Assembly: GCA_002420005.1 (NCBI GenBank)
Contig: DIHE01000054.1
Span: 12,420 to 76,419 of the forward strand
Source of the DNA: Holophagales bacterium UBA5704
Lineage (GTDB): Bacteria > Acidobacteriota > Thermoanaerobaculia > Multivoradales > UBA5704
Direction: 5' to 3'
DNA: 64,000 nucleotides
Position 1 is the first letter of the stretch; every line of letters starts with the position of its first letter. Positions 51,872-60,303 of this stretch are shown piece by piece. A program made the translations under genes and the position numbers. Below the pieces are notes generated by a model. The model did no database searches, was not told where the DNA came from, and worked only from the letters and a program-made list of their open reading frames with translations.

Positions 51872-51932
51872 ACCGCGAGTATACGCCCCCCGCCCAGCTG
51901 GCCCCTCGCTCACTGGCGCCCGCGGCTGGATA

Positions 51933-53981
51933 CTACCGCTGAACGATGAACTCCGGCGAAAGGCTCACCAGCCACACCACGGTCACCGCGCGCTCGATGG
52001 GCTCGGTCGGGAAGTCCGGGTCGGCGAGCGCCCGTGCGAAGACGGCGCGCGTCGCGGGGGTCATCAGGCCGGCGTAGAACAGCTGGTTGACCCGGTTGAG
52101 CAGCACCGCCGTGGTCGGGGCGCTCGTCAGGTACGAGTAGTCGAGGGTGATCTCGGCGTCGTCGTCGGCGTAGCCTTCGAGCGCGCTGCGCAGGAAGTTG
52201 ACGGTGCCGAAGACCGAGGTCTCGTTGGTGATCTGCAGCTCGGGGGAGAGGAGACCGGCGTCGGCCACCGGGCCGGGCTGGGAGTAGGTGGGATCGAAGA
52301 AGTTGAACACCGTCGGCGCTTGCAGCGGAGCCTGGTTCAAGCCCCACTCGGAGCTCGCCTGCCAGTAATAGCGGAAGCGGCCGTCGGCGGGGGGCTTCGC
52401 CTTGAGCGCGCGCAGCAGGGCGACGAAGCGCACGATCGGCTCGCGGACTTTGCCGAATCCCTGCTGGGTGAGGACGTCGGTCGTGCGCGCCTCCCAGTCG
52501 AGCAGGATGGCGCGCAGCACCGCCTTCAGGTCGCCGCGCACCCCTTGGCCGTTGTTCGCAAAGGCCTGGCCGCAGCGGTAGACGTAGGCCGGGCTCGGAT
52601 TGCTCGTCACCAGCCGCTGGATGAGGTGCTTGCAGACGAACGGCCCGACGTTCGGGTGCTGGAAGACATTGTCCAGCGCCGCGTTCAGGTCGGCCTGCGG
52701 GCTCCGGTTCGGCGGCAGCACGACCCCGTTGAGCAGCCGCTTGCTCCCCGGCGAGTGGTGCTCGGGCCATGCCTCCATGGGCAGGCGCCACTCCTCGTCC
52801 GGCCAATAGAAGCGCCAGTCTTCCGAGCGGTCTTGCCCGGCGAAGGTCCAGCCGGTGAACACCTGGGCGAACCCCTTGACCACCTCCTGATCGTAGGTGG
52901 CGATCGGGAGCCCCTGGTTGTCGAGCTGCAACGTGCCGTCCGGATGGAGCTTGTAGAGGCCGATCGTGAAGAGCTGGAGGATCTCCCGGGCGTAGTTCTC
53001 GTTCGGGTTGCGGCCGGTCTCCGGATCTTCCTTGTCGTTGCTCAGCATGTCGAGGTACATGCCCATCGCCGGCGAGAGCGTCACGTCCTGGAGCAGGGTG
53101 CGGAAGTTGCCGAAGGCGTCGCGGTGCAGCAGGTCCATCCAGGCGGCGGTCGGCTCGGCTTCGAAGAGGTCGCTGTCCTCCGAGGAGATGACGAACAACT
53201 CGCTGAGCGCCAGGGCGACCCGCTGGCGCAGCTGGTCCGGCCCCTGGATCGCCTGCTTCCAGATCGACTCGCGGGTGTACCAGCCGTAAAGCTCGTCCTC
53301 CGGCTCGGGGAGCGCGTCGATGTAGGCGAGGTGCGAGGCGGAGGGCGGCAGGTTGAGCTGCGCGTCGAGCCAGGCCTTGTACCCCTGCTTGCGCAGGGAG
53401 TTGATCGCCGTGACCGTCGGGCCATAGGTCGCCTGGGTGAGGAAGCGGGCGGCCCCGGAGGCGGTGGGCGGTCCCGGGGGCGGGGGCGGCGGCGGTGGGG
53501 GCGGTGTGAAGTCGGTGCTGCCGCCGGCGATCCGGAACAAGCCCTTGATCTCGCCGTTCGGATACGCCGAGCTGTGCAGGTTCAGGTAGCACTGGCCGGT
53601 GCGCAGCGCATTCAGGATCTGCGGCCGTTGCCAGGAGCCGGCGGCGGTGATCGTCCAGGTCAGCGTGCCGTCCGGCGCCGGCTCCGCGATGTCCAGGTCG
53701 AACAGGATCTGGCCGTCCGGGGCGTGGATATGGGCCGCGGTCAGCACGGTGCTCAAGTTCGAGAACGAATGGCGCAGGGCGGCGGTGCGCTCGTTGGCGG
53801 CGAGGAGAAGCGTGGCATGGCCGGCACCGAGACTGACCGCCCCGTTCTGCGGCGTGAGCGTCGCGAGGTAGAGCACGTCGCCGGCCGCCCGGGCCGGCAC
53901 CGTGGCGAGGAGGGGCGCGAGGCAAAGCACCGCCCCGAGCACCCGCCGTCCGTCGATCGGGAGCCAATCCGTCACCTTCAT
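51933..53981 (-). CDS. CHRD + DUF1800 exported protein (682 aa)
   Basis: The signal peptide ends near ARAAG (residue 34). A CHRD domain at about 35-150 (LYLATLTPQNGAVSLGAG, LTAAHIHAPDGQ, NLHSSAYPNGEIKG) is followed by a poly-Pro linker (FTPPPPPPPPPPGPP). The DUF1800 domain then runs to the end, with FLTQATYGP, QLRQRVALALSELFVIS, NENYAREILQLFTIGL and VLRAILLDWEAR. DUF1800 proteins normally come with a DUF1501 partner, here directly upstream (12 nt). It is a close paralogue of the protein at 55417. Function unknown; exported. Confidence 0.92.
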   Translation of the reverse strand: MKVTDWLPIDGRRVLGAVLCLAPLLATVPARAAGDVLYLATLTPQNGAVSLGAGHATLLLAANERTAALRHSFSNLSTVLTAAHIHAPDGQILFDLDIAEPAPDGTLTWTITAAGSWQRPQILNALRTGQCYLNLHSSAYPNGEIKGLFRIAGGSTDFTPPPPPPPPPPGPPTASGAARFLTQATYGPTVTAINSLRKQGYKAWLDAQLNLPPSASHLAYIDALPEPEDELYGWYTRESIWKQAIQGPDQLRQRVALALSELFVISSEDSDLFEAEPTAAWMDLLHRDAFGNFRTLLQDVTLSPAMGMYLDMLSNDKEDPETGRNPNENYAREILQLFTIGLYKLHPDGTLQLDNQGLPIATYDQEVVKGFAQVFTGWTFAGQDRSEDWRFYWPDEEWRLPMEAWPEHHSPGSKRLLNGVVLPPNRSPQADLNAALDNVFQHPNVGPFVCKHLIQRLVTSNPSPAYVYRCGQAFANNGQGVRGDLKAVLRAILLDWEARTTDVLTQQGFGKVREPIVRFVALLRALKAKPPADGRFRYYWQASSEWGLNQAPLQAPTVFNFFDPTYSQPGPVADAGLLSPELQITNETSVFGTVNFLRSALEGYADDDAEITLDYSYLTSAPTTAVLLNRVNQLFYAGLMTPATRAVFARALADPDFPTEPIERAVTVVWLVSLSPEFIVQR

Positions 53982-53993
53982 GGTGCCCTCCTC

Positions 53994-55406
53994 CTACCCC
54001 AGGAACCCCATGTCCGGGTTGTTGAACCTTCCGATGTTCGGGAAGACCGTCGAGAGGTCGCTCCCGGAGACCCCGAACCAGCTCGCCAGCGTCGCCGAGT
54101 ACTCGTCGACCGAGGTGGTGGGGATCCAGCGGCCCTCACTGGAATCGTCGGGTCCGTCGACGGCGAGGGTCGGCACCGTGCCGTAGAACCGGCCGCCGAG
54201 CACCGCACCGCCCATCACCAGATGGTGCGAGCCCCAGCCGTGGTCGGAGCCGTCGCCGTTGCTGATGTAGGTGCGGCCGAAGTCGGAGGCGGTGAAGGAG
54301 GTGACGTCGTTCGCCACGCCGAGCTCGGTGGTCGCCGCGTAGAAGGCGGAGAGGGCGCCGTCCAGCTCGGTCAACAGGTCGGCGTGCGCGCCCAGGTTCG
54401 CCTGGGCTCCCACCTGGCCGTCGTGGGTGTCATAGCCGCCGGCGGCACAGAAAAACACCTGGCGGCGCAGGCCGAGCGTCTCGCGGATCGAGATGATGCG
54501 GGCGATCATGCGCAGCTGGCGGCCGAGGTCGGTGTCCGGAAACACCGTGGTCAAGGCCGGTGCGCCGTTCAGAGCGGCGGAGAGCAGGCGGTCCTGGTCG
54601 AGCGCGCGCTGGAAGGTGTTGCGGTAGCCGGTCTGGAACAGATTGCCGTAGCTCTGTGCCATCAGCTGGCGCACGGCGATCGACGGCGGATGGTTCCACT
54701 CGTTGCCGTCGTAGTACCAGCCGAGGCCGATGGCGCCGTCCGGCGAGAGCTGGTACTGGGTGATCGCCTGGCCCACCTGGTAGGTGTTGTTGCCGGCGAG
54801 CGACATGGACATCGAGACCTCGGAGGTCCCGTTGAGCGTGTGCAGCAGGTCGGCCACCCGGCCGCCCCAGCCGGTGCGCACCGGCTGGTCGGGGAGCGAG
54901 GTCTGCCAGTGCACCGTCTGGTCGCTGTGCGAGAAGAGCTGCGGCGGCAGGGCCGCGGTGCCGGCGAGGTACTCGGCGCGGGTGACCGGCGCCACCAGGG
55001 GTCCGACGTTGGCCACCAGGGCGATGCGCTGCTGGTTGAACAGATTGCGCACGCCGGTCAAGCTCGGATGAAGCCCCCACTGCCGGCCGCCGGCGCCGGA
55101 AAGCGGCGTCACCGGCAGGAGCGAGGCCTGCGACAGCGCCAGGTTGCTGCGCGCCGCGGCATAGGCCGTGTAGTCGGTGCCGCGCGGCACCAGCAGGTTG
55201 TTGCTGTCGTTGCCGCCGTACTGGAAGACGCAGACCAGCGCCTTGTAGTCGCCCGGCAGGGTGGCCGCCGCGGCGATGCGCCGCAGATCGAAGACCGTCG
55301 AGGCGAGCGAGGTCATGCCGACGGCCGTGCAGGCCGAGCGCAGGAACGAGCGGCGGGTGAGGCCGGTCGCGGGGGGCGGGGTGACGATGCGGCTCCGATC
55401 GCTCAT
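53994..55406 (-). CDS. DUF1501 protein with Tat signal
   Basis: The product is 470 aa. The N-terminus has a twin-arginine signal (LTRRSFLRSACTAVG). The body shows the DUF1501/alkaline-phosphatase-superfamily features: VCVFQYGGNDSNNLLVP, FFCAAGGYDTHDGQ and FTASDFGRTYISNGDGSDHGWG. These residues suggest a metal-binding sulfatase-like fold. It would leave the cell folded, by the Tat route. It lies between two DUF1800 genes with gaps of 12 and 10 nt, in one operon. Confidence 0.92.
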   Translation of the reverse strand: MSDRSRIVTPPPATGLTRRSFLRSACTAVGMTSLASTVFDLRRIAAAATLPGDYKALVCVFQYGGNDSNNLLVPRGTDYTAYAAARSNLALSQASLLPVTPLSGAGGRQWGLHPSLTGVRNLFNQQRIALVANVGPLVAPVTRAEYLAGTAALPPQLFSHSDQTVHWQTSLPDQPVRTGWGGRVADLLHTLNGTSEVSMSMSLAGNNTYQVGQAITQYQLSPDGAIGLGWYYDGNEWNHPPSIAVRQLMAQSYGNLFQTGYRNTFQRALDQDRLLSAALNGAPALTTVFPDTDLGRQLRMIARIISIRETLGLRRQVFFCAAGGYDTHDGQVGAQANLGAHADLLTELDGALSAFYAATTELGVANDVTSFTASDFGRTYISNGDGSDHGWGSHHLVMGGAVLGGRFYGTVPTLAVDGPDDSSEGRWIPTTSVDEYSATLASWFGVSGSDLSTVFPNIGRFNNPDMGFLG

Positions 55407-55416
55407 CGCAGGGCTC

Positions 55417-58104
55417 CTATCTCTGGACCACGAACTCGGGGGAGAGGCTCACCAGCCAGACCAGGGTCTGCGCCCGTTCGAGCGGCTGGGTCGGGAAGTC
55501 GGGATCGGCCAGCGCCTGCGCGAAGGTGGTCCGCGTCGCGGTGCTCATCAGGCCGGAGTAGAAGAGCAGGTTGACCCGGTCGAGCAGCACCGCGTCGCTC
55601 CCGGCGCCGGTCAGGTACGAGTAGTCGAGGGTGATCTCGGTGTTATCGTCGGCGTAGCCTTCGATCGCGCTGTGCAGGAAGTTCGCGGTGCCGAAGACCG
55701 AGGTTTCGTTGGTGATCTGCAGCTCCGGCGAGGCGAGGCCGGCCTCCGCCACCACCCCCGGCTGGGAATAGGTGGGGTCGAAGAAGTTGAACACCGTCGG
55801 CGCCTGCAGCGGGGCCTGGTTGAGTCCCCACTCGGCGCTCGCCTGCCAGTAGTAGCGGAAGCGGCCGTCGGCCGGCGGCTGTGCCTTGAGCGCACGCAGC
55901 AGAGTGACGAAGCGCACCATCGGCTCGCGCACCTTGCCGAAGCCCTGCTGCCCGAGGACGGTGGTGGTGCGTGCCTCCCAGTCGAGCAGGATGGTGCGCA
56001 GCACCGCCTTCATGTCTCCGCGCACCCCCTGGCCGTTGTTGGCGAACGCCTGGCCGCAGCGGTAGACGTAGGCCGGGCTGGGATTGCTCGTCACCAGCCG
56101 CTGGATGAGGTGCTTGCAGACGAACGGCCCGACGTTCGCGTGCTGGAAGACGTTGTCCAGCGCCGCATTCAAGTCCGCCTGGGGCGTCTGGTTCGCCGGC
56201 TGGAGGACACCGTTCAGGAGCTGCTTGCTCCCCGTCGAGTGGTGCTCGGGCCACACCTCCATGGGCAGGAGCCAGTTCTGCTCCGGCCAGTAGAAGCGCC
56301 AGCTCTGGGAGTGGTCCTGGCCGGCGAACGTCCAGCCGGTGAACACCTTGGCGAGCCCCTTGATCACCTCCTGGTCGTAGGTCTCGATCGGCAACCCCTG
56401 GTTGTCGAGCTGCAAGGTGCCGTCCGGATGGAGCTTGTAGAGGCCCACGGCGAAGAGCTGCAGGATCTCGCGCGCATAGTTCTCGTTCGGGTTGCGGCCG
56501 GTCTCCGGGTCTTCCTTGTCGTTGCTCAGCATGTCGAGGTAGACGCCCATGGCCGGCGAGAGCGTCACGTCGGTGAGCAGCGTCCGGAAGTTGCCGAAGG
56601 CGTTCCTGTTGAGCAGATCCATGTAGGCGGCGGTCGACTCCGCCCAGGAGAGGTCGCTGTCCTCGGAGGAGACGACGAACAGCTCGCTGAGCGCCAGGGC
56701 CACCCGCTGGCGCAGCTGGTCCGGTCCCTGGATCGCCTGTTTCCAGATCGACTCCCGGGCATACCAGCTGTAGCGATCCTCCGCCGGCACGGGGAGCGCG
56801 TTGACGTAGGCCACGTGCGAGACCAGAGGCTGGTTGAACTGCGCCTCGATCCACGGGGCGAGCCCCTGGGCTTGCAGGGCGGTGATCGCCTCCGGCGTCG
56901 GCCCGTAGGTCGCCTGGGTCAGGAAGCGGGCCGCGTCCGAAGAGGTCGGCGGCCCCCCCGGCAGGGCCGGCGGCGCGGGCGGCGGCGTGAAGGTGATGCT
57001 GCCGTTGGCAATCCGGAAATAGCCTTTGATCTCGCCGTTCGGATAGGTGACCGAGTGCAGGTTGAGATAGCACTGCCCGGCACGCAGGGCATCCAGGATC
57101 TGGGTCCGCGACCAGGCGCCGGTCGACACGATCGTCCAGGTGAGAGACCCGTCGGCCGCCGGAGTCGCGGTGTCCAGGTCGAAGACGATCTGGCCGTCCG
57201 GAGCGTGGATGTGCGCCGCGGTCAGGGTCGTGCTCAGGTTCGAGAACGAATGGCGCAGCACGGCCGTCTGCTCGTCGGCCGCGAGCAGCAGCGTCGCCTG
57301 GCCCGTCCCCAGGCTGATCGCGCCGTTCTGCGGGGTCAGCGTGGCGACGAACAGAACCTCCTGGCGGACGATCGTGTAGGAGCCCACGGTGACCGCGCTG
57401 TCGGTCATCCCCGCTTTGTAGGCGATGGCCCGCAGGGTGGTGCTGCCGGTCAGGCTGATCGATCCGGAGAGGACCGTGCCGTTCGAGGCCGAGGGAGTCG
57501 AGCCGTCGGTCGTATAGCGGATCGTCGCGCCGGGGGTGCTGCTCACCAGGCTCACCGTCTGCTCGCCGTTGTAGCTGCCGGGCGGCGGGTTGAACGCGGG
57601 AGGGGCGACCTGGGTGGCCGCGGCGTCGCCATCCATGAAATAGCCGGTGACGTCGAGGACGACACCGAGGTCCGCGCCGGTGCCCGACCAGGCGAGGATG
57701 CCACCGCCGGTTCCCAGAGGAAGGACGGCGTTGTTGCTGCGCACCACCCCGCTGGAGAAGGTGATCGTCGCGGCGAGCGGCTTGGGGGAGCCGTTCGCTC
57801 CGATGGTCAGATAGCCGGCGGCCTGGGGGAGGACGGTGACGTTGGCCGCGATGGCGGTGGCGGCCGTCGAGACACCGCATTGCCCGCCGGCCGCGATGGC
57901 GCGGCTGGCGTTGGCGGCCAGGGCCGGCCCGCCGAGCGGGCCGGCGGTGAGCCGGGTGTCGAGGAGACGGCACGGGGTGACGGTGTAGAAGTCCGATCCC
58001 GCCGCCCGTGCCGGGGCCGCCCCGAGCGGCACCAAGCCGGCCAACACCCCCAGTGCCCACAGTGCCCGGCGCGCGCCGGACGCGCTCCCTCTCTTCACGA
58101 TCAT
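55417..58104 (-). CDS. Multidomain DUF1800 exported protein (895 aa)
   Basis: The signal peptide ends near ARAAG (residue 36). Domain order: an N-terminal beta domain with FYTVTPCRLLDTRL (about 38-165), a chitobiase/HEX-type C-terminal-like module (FNPPPGSYNGEQTVSLVSST, IRYTTDGSTPSAS; about 170-245), a CHRD domain (about 250-370), a Pro-rich linker, and the DUF1800 domain to the end. From the CHRD domain on it is strongly similar to the protein at 51933, so the two arose by duplication. It is the first gene of the DUF1800-DUF1501-DUF1800 operon. GGGGGAGC precedes the ATG. Confidence 0.92.
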   Translation of the reverse strand: MIVKRGSASGARRALWALGVLAGLVPLGAAPARAAGSDFYTVTPCRLLDTRLTAGPLGGPALAANASRAIAAGGQCGVSTAATAIAANVTVLPQAAGYLTIGANGSPKPLAATITFSSGVVRSNNAVLPLGTGGGILAWSGTGADLGVVLDVTGYFMDGDAAATQVAPPAFNPPPGSYNGEQTVSLVSSTPGATIRYTTDGSTPSASNGTVLSGSISLTGSTTLRAIAYKAGMTDSAVTVGSYTIVRQEVLFVATLTPQNGAISLGTGQATLLLAADEQTAVLRHSFSNLSTTLTAAHIHAPDGQIVFDLDTATPAADGSLTWTIVSTGAWSRTQILDALRAGQCYLNLHSVTYPNGEIKGYFRIANGSITFTPPPAPPALPGGPPTSSDAARFLTQATYGPTPEAITALQAQGLAPWIEAQFNQPLVSHVAYVNALPVPAEDRYSWYARESIWKQAIQGPDQLRQRVALALSELFVVSSEDSDLSWAESTAAYMDLLNRNAFGNFRTLLTDVTLSPAMGVYLDMLSNDKEDPETGRNPNENYAREILQLFAVGLYKLHPDGTLQLDNQGLPIETYDQEVIKGLAKVFTGWTFAGQDHSQSWRFYWPEQNWLLPMEVWPEHHSTGSKQLLNGVLQPANQTPQADLNAALDNVFQHANVGPFVCKHLIQRLVTSNPSPAYVYRCGQAFANNGQGVRGDMKAVLRTILLDWEARTTTVLGQQGFGKVREPMVRFVTLLRALKAQPPADGRFRYYWQASAEWGLNQAPLQAPTVFNFFDPTYSQPGVVAEAGLASPELQITNETSVFGTANFLHSAIEGYADDNTEITLDYSYLTGAGSDAVLLDRVNLLFYSGLMSTATRTTFAQALADPDFPTQPLERAQTLVWLVSLSPEFVVQR

Positions 58105-58222
58105 CTGGTGCTCCCCCTTCTCGTCGTGGACTGCTGAACCGAGGGTGATCCTGGACCACCCTGATGGGCCTTGTCAGTGACGCCCTCCTCCGGCGCCGAG
58201 TGAGCTGGCTCACACGCTCCGC

Positions 58223-58228
58223 TACAAT
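58223..58228 (+). promoter_or_regulatory. -10 box (TACAAT), likely leaderless promoter
   Basis: TACAAT ends 7 nt before an in-frame GTG (58236). The ATG at 58227 overlaps the box and would not be transcribed. Confidence 0.5.
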
Positions 58229-58235
58229 GAGCTCC

Positions 58236-59795
58236 GTGATCACCCGGCGCCACCTTCTCCTCGCCTTCGTGCTTCTCGTTCCGGCCGCAGCGTTCCTGCT
58301 GGAGGGCGCGGCCGAGCTGACCCCTGAAGAGCTGCGCGGGCGGCAGATCTACCAGGAGGGGACCAGCCCGTCCGGCGGCGAGATCGTGGCCGTCCTGGGG
58401 GAGGACCAGATCGAGATCCCGGCCTCCTCGGTGCCGTGCTCGAGCTGCCATGGCCGCGACGGCCGCGGCCGGCCCGAAGGCGGCGTGTCGCCCTCCGACC
58501 TGCGCTGGGAGAGCCTCACCCGCCCCTACGGCGTCACCCACCCGAGCGGGAGGACCCATCCGGCCTACGACGAGCGGCTGCTCAAGCGCGCCGTCTCCCT
58601 GGGGCTCGACCCGGCGGGCCAGCCGCTGCACGTCGCCATGCCGCGTTTCCGCATGAGCCTCGGGGACATGGCCGACCTGGTCGCCTACGTGAAGCGCCTC
58701 GGCGGCGACCCGGCCCCGGGGGTGAGCGAAACGTCGGTACGGATCGGGGTCGTCCTGCCCCCACCGGGCGCCTTGTCGCCCTTGGGAGAGGCGGTACGCG
58801 CGGCGCTCGCGGCGCAGCTCGCGCGCTGGAACGCCGAGGGAGGTCTCTATGGCCGCACCCTGGAGCTGCGCAGCGTCGAGCCACCGGCTCCGCCGGCCGA
58901 GCGGCGGGCCGCGGTGGCGGCCTTTCTCGATCGCGAGAACGTCCTGGCCGTGGCCGCGCCGTTCCTGCCCGGGGCCGAGGCGGAGCTGACCACGCTCTTC
59001 ACCGAGAGGGAGGTGCCGGTGATCGGGCCGTTCACCCTCCATCCGCGGAGCGAGGCGGGCCGGTCCATCTTCTATCTCCTGCCGGGCCTCGAAGCGCAGG
59101 GCCGGGCGCTGGCGCGTTTCGCCGGTAGCCTCCCGGCAGGGGCGGAGGGAGCGCGGCCGGCCATTGCGGCGGCGGCCGGGGACGACCTGGCGGCGACGAT
59201 CGCCGGCATCCGCGACGCCGCACCGGCGCCGCCGGCTCTGGTGCGCTGGCCGGCGGGCGCCTTCGAGCCGGCGGAGGCGGCGCGGTCGCTCGCGGCGGTC
59301 GGAGCGGACCCGGTGTTCTTCCTCGGCTCCGGGGCGGAAGCGGTGTCCCTGCTGCAGGCCGCCGCGGCGATCGGCTGGCATCCGCGGCTTCTGCTCACCG
59401 CCGCGGCGGCCGATGCGCCGCTGTTCTTCGCGCCGCCCGCGTTCGACGGCCGGCTCTTCGTGGCCCTGCCGGCCCTGACGGGGAATGAGCCGCCGGAGGC
59501 CTGGCGTACGCTCGCCGCCCAGGGGGGCTTGTCTCTAAAACACCTGTCGGCACAGCTCACGGCGCTGGCCGCCGCCGAGGTCCTGGCCGAGGGGCTGCGC
59601 CGCACCGGCCGCGACCTCTCCCGCGACCGCCTCGTCGAGCAGCTCGAAGGCCTCCGCAAGCTGCCTCTCGTCTATGGCCCCCCGGTCACCTACAGCCCGG
59701 TGCGCCGGCTCGGAGCGAATGGCGCCTACATCGTACGGATGGACCGGGAGCACCGCGTTTTCGTGCCGGTGGGCGGCTGGATCGAAGCAGATTGA
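58236..59795 (+). CDS. Cytochrome-c-like domain fused to ABC-type substrate-binding domain
   Basis: The product is 519 aa from the GTG at 58236 (ATG 58227 would add three residues). An N-terminal hydrophobic anchor or signal is followed by a c-type haem site SSVPCSSCHGRDG (CxxCH), with a distal Met possible in HVAMPRFRMSLGD. From about residue 160 a periplasmic binding fold of the branched-chain amino acid type begins (VRIGVVLPPPGALSPLGEAVRAALAAQL), with ending YGPPVTYSPVRR. The combination suggests a redox-linked ligand sensor or an electron-transfer partner with ligand binding. No transporter subunits lie nearby. Confidence 0.85.
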   Translation: MITRRHLLLAFVLLVPAAAFLLEGAAELTPEELRGRQIYQEGTSPSGGEIVAVLGEDQIEIPASSVPCSSCHGRDGRGRPEGGVSPSDLRWESLTRPYGVTHPSGRTHPAYDERLLKRAVSLGLDPAGQPLHVAMPRFRMSLGDMADLVAYVKRLGGDPAPGVSETSVRIGVVLPPPGALSPLGEAVRAALAAQLARWNAEGGLYGRTLELRSVEPPAPPAERRAAVAAFLDRENVLAVAAPFLPGAEAELTTLFTEREVPVIGPFTLHPRSEAGRSIFYLLPGLEAQGRALARFAGSLPAGAEGARPAIAAAAGDDLAATIAGIRDAAPAPPALVRWPAGAFEPAEAARSLAAVGADPVFFLGSGAEAVSLLQAAAAIGWHPRLLLTAAAADAPLFFAPPAFDGRLFVALPALTGNEPPEAWRTLAAQGGLSLKHLSAQLTALAAAEVLAEGLRRTGRDLSRDRLVEQLEGLRKLPLVYGPPVTYSPVRRLGANGAYIVRMDREHRVFVPVGGWIEAD

Positions 59796-59955
59796 GACAT
59801 TTCTGAAACGAGCCCGTCGTGCGTGAAACCCATGGACTCGGGACCACGAGTCGTGGCAGACTGCTCTCAGCTTTCGAACCTATGAAGTCTGTTTCTGGCG
59901 GGCGACGGGGGCCATCTCGGCTCCGGCCCTTCCATTCCATACAGGAGGGATTGAC
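59796..59955. other. Intergenic region with inverted repeat
   Basis: Contains GACTCG (59835-59840) and CGAGTC (59847-59852), part of a longer imperfect palindrome CCATGGACTCG...CGAGTCGTGG. No gene seen. AGGAGGG precedes the next ATG. Confidence 0.4.
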
Positions 59956-60252
59956 ATGTCCGTTTGTACGTTGGCGCAGCGCCTTGGCGCGGTGGTTCTC
60001 GTGGGTGCTCTCTTCTTCGTATCCGTTCCGGCCCGGGCCGCGGAGCGGTCGGCCGGCACGGCAGGGCTCTTCGACGGCCTGGTGACGGCGGCGGACGGCC
60101 TGGAAGATTGGATCCAGGCCTTGTGGGCGCAGATCAGCAGCCCGGGAGGGCCGCTCAACGGTGAAGGAGGGTTCGTCGATCCCTACGGCAAGGGAACAGT
60201 TTGCACAGGAACCGATCCGGCTTGCGTCCCGCCGCCGGGGGGGACAAACTGA
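59956..60252 (+). CDS. Small exported protein (98 aa)
   Basis: The ATG at 59956 follows ACAGGAGGG. The signal peptide ends near ARAAE (residue 30). The mature 68 residues have GLFDGLVTAADGLEDWIQALWAQI, an amphipathic helix, and a Gly/Pro-rich tail with two Cys (VCTGTDPAC). No family recognised. It lies 51 bp before the TPR protein gene, so may be co-expressed. Confidence 0.7.
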   Translation: MSVCTLAQRLGAVVLVGALFFVSVPARAAERSAGTAGLFDGLVTAADGLEDWIQALWAQISSPGGPLNGEGGFVDPYGKGTVCTGTDPACVPPPGGTN

Positions 60253-60303
60253 GAACACGAAAGACCAGCGGGAATCCCGCCGACTTGTGAGAGACTTGAA
60301 CCC

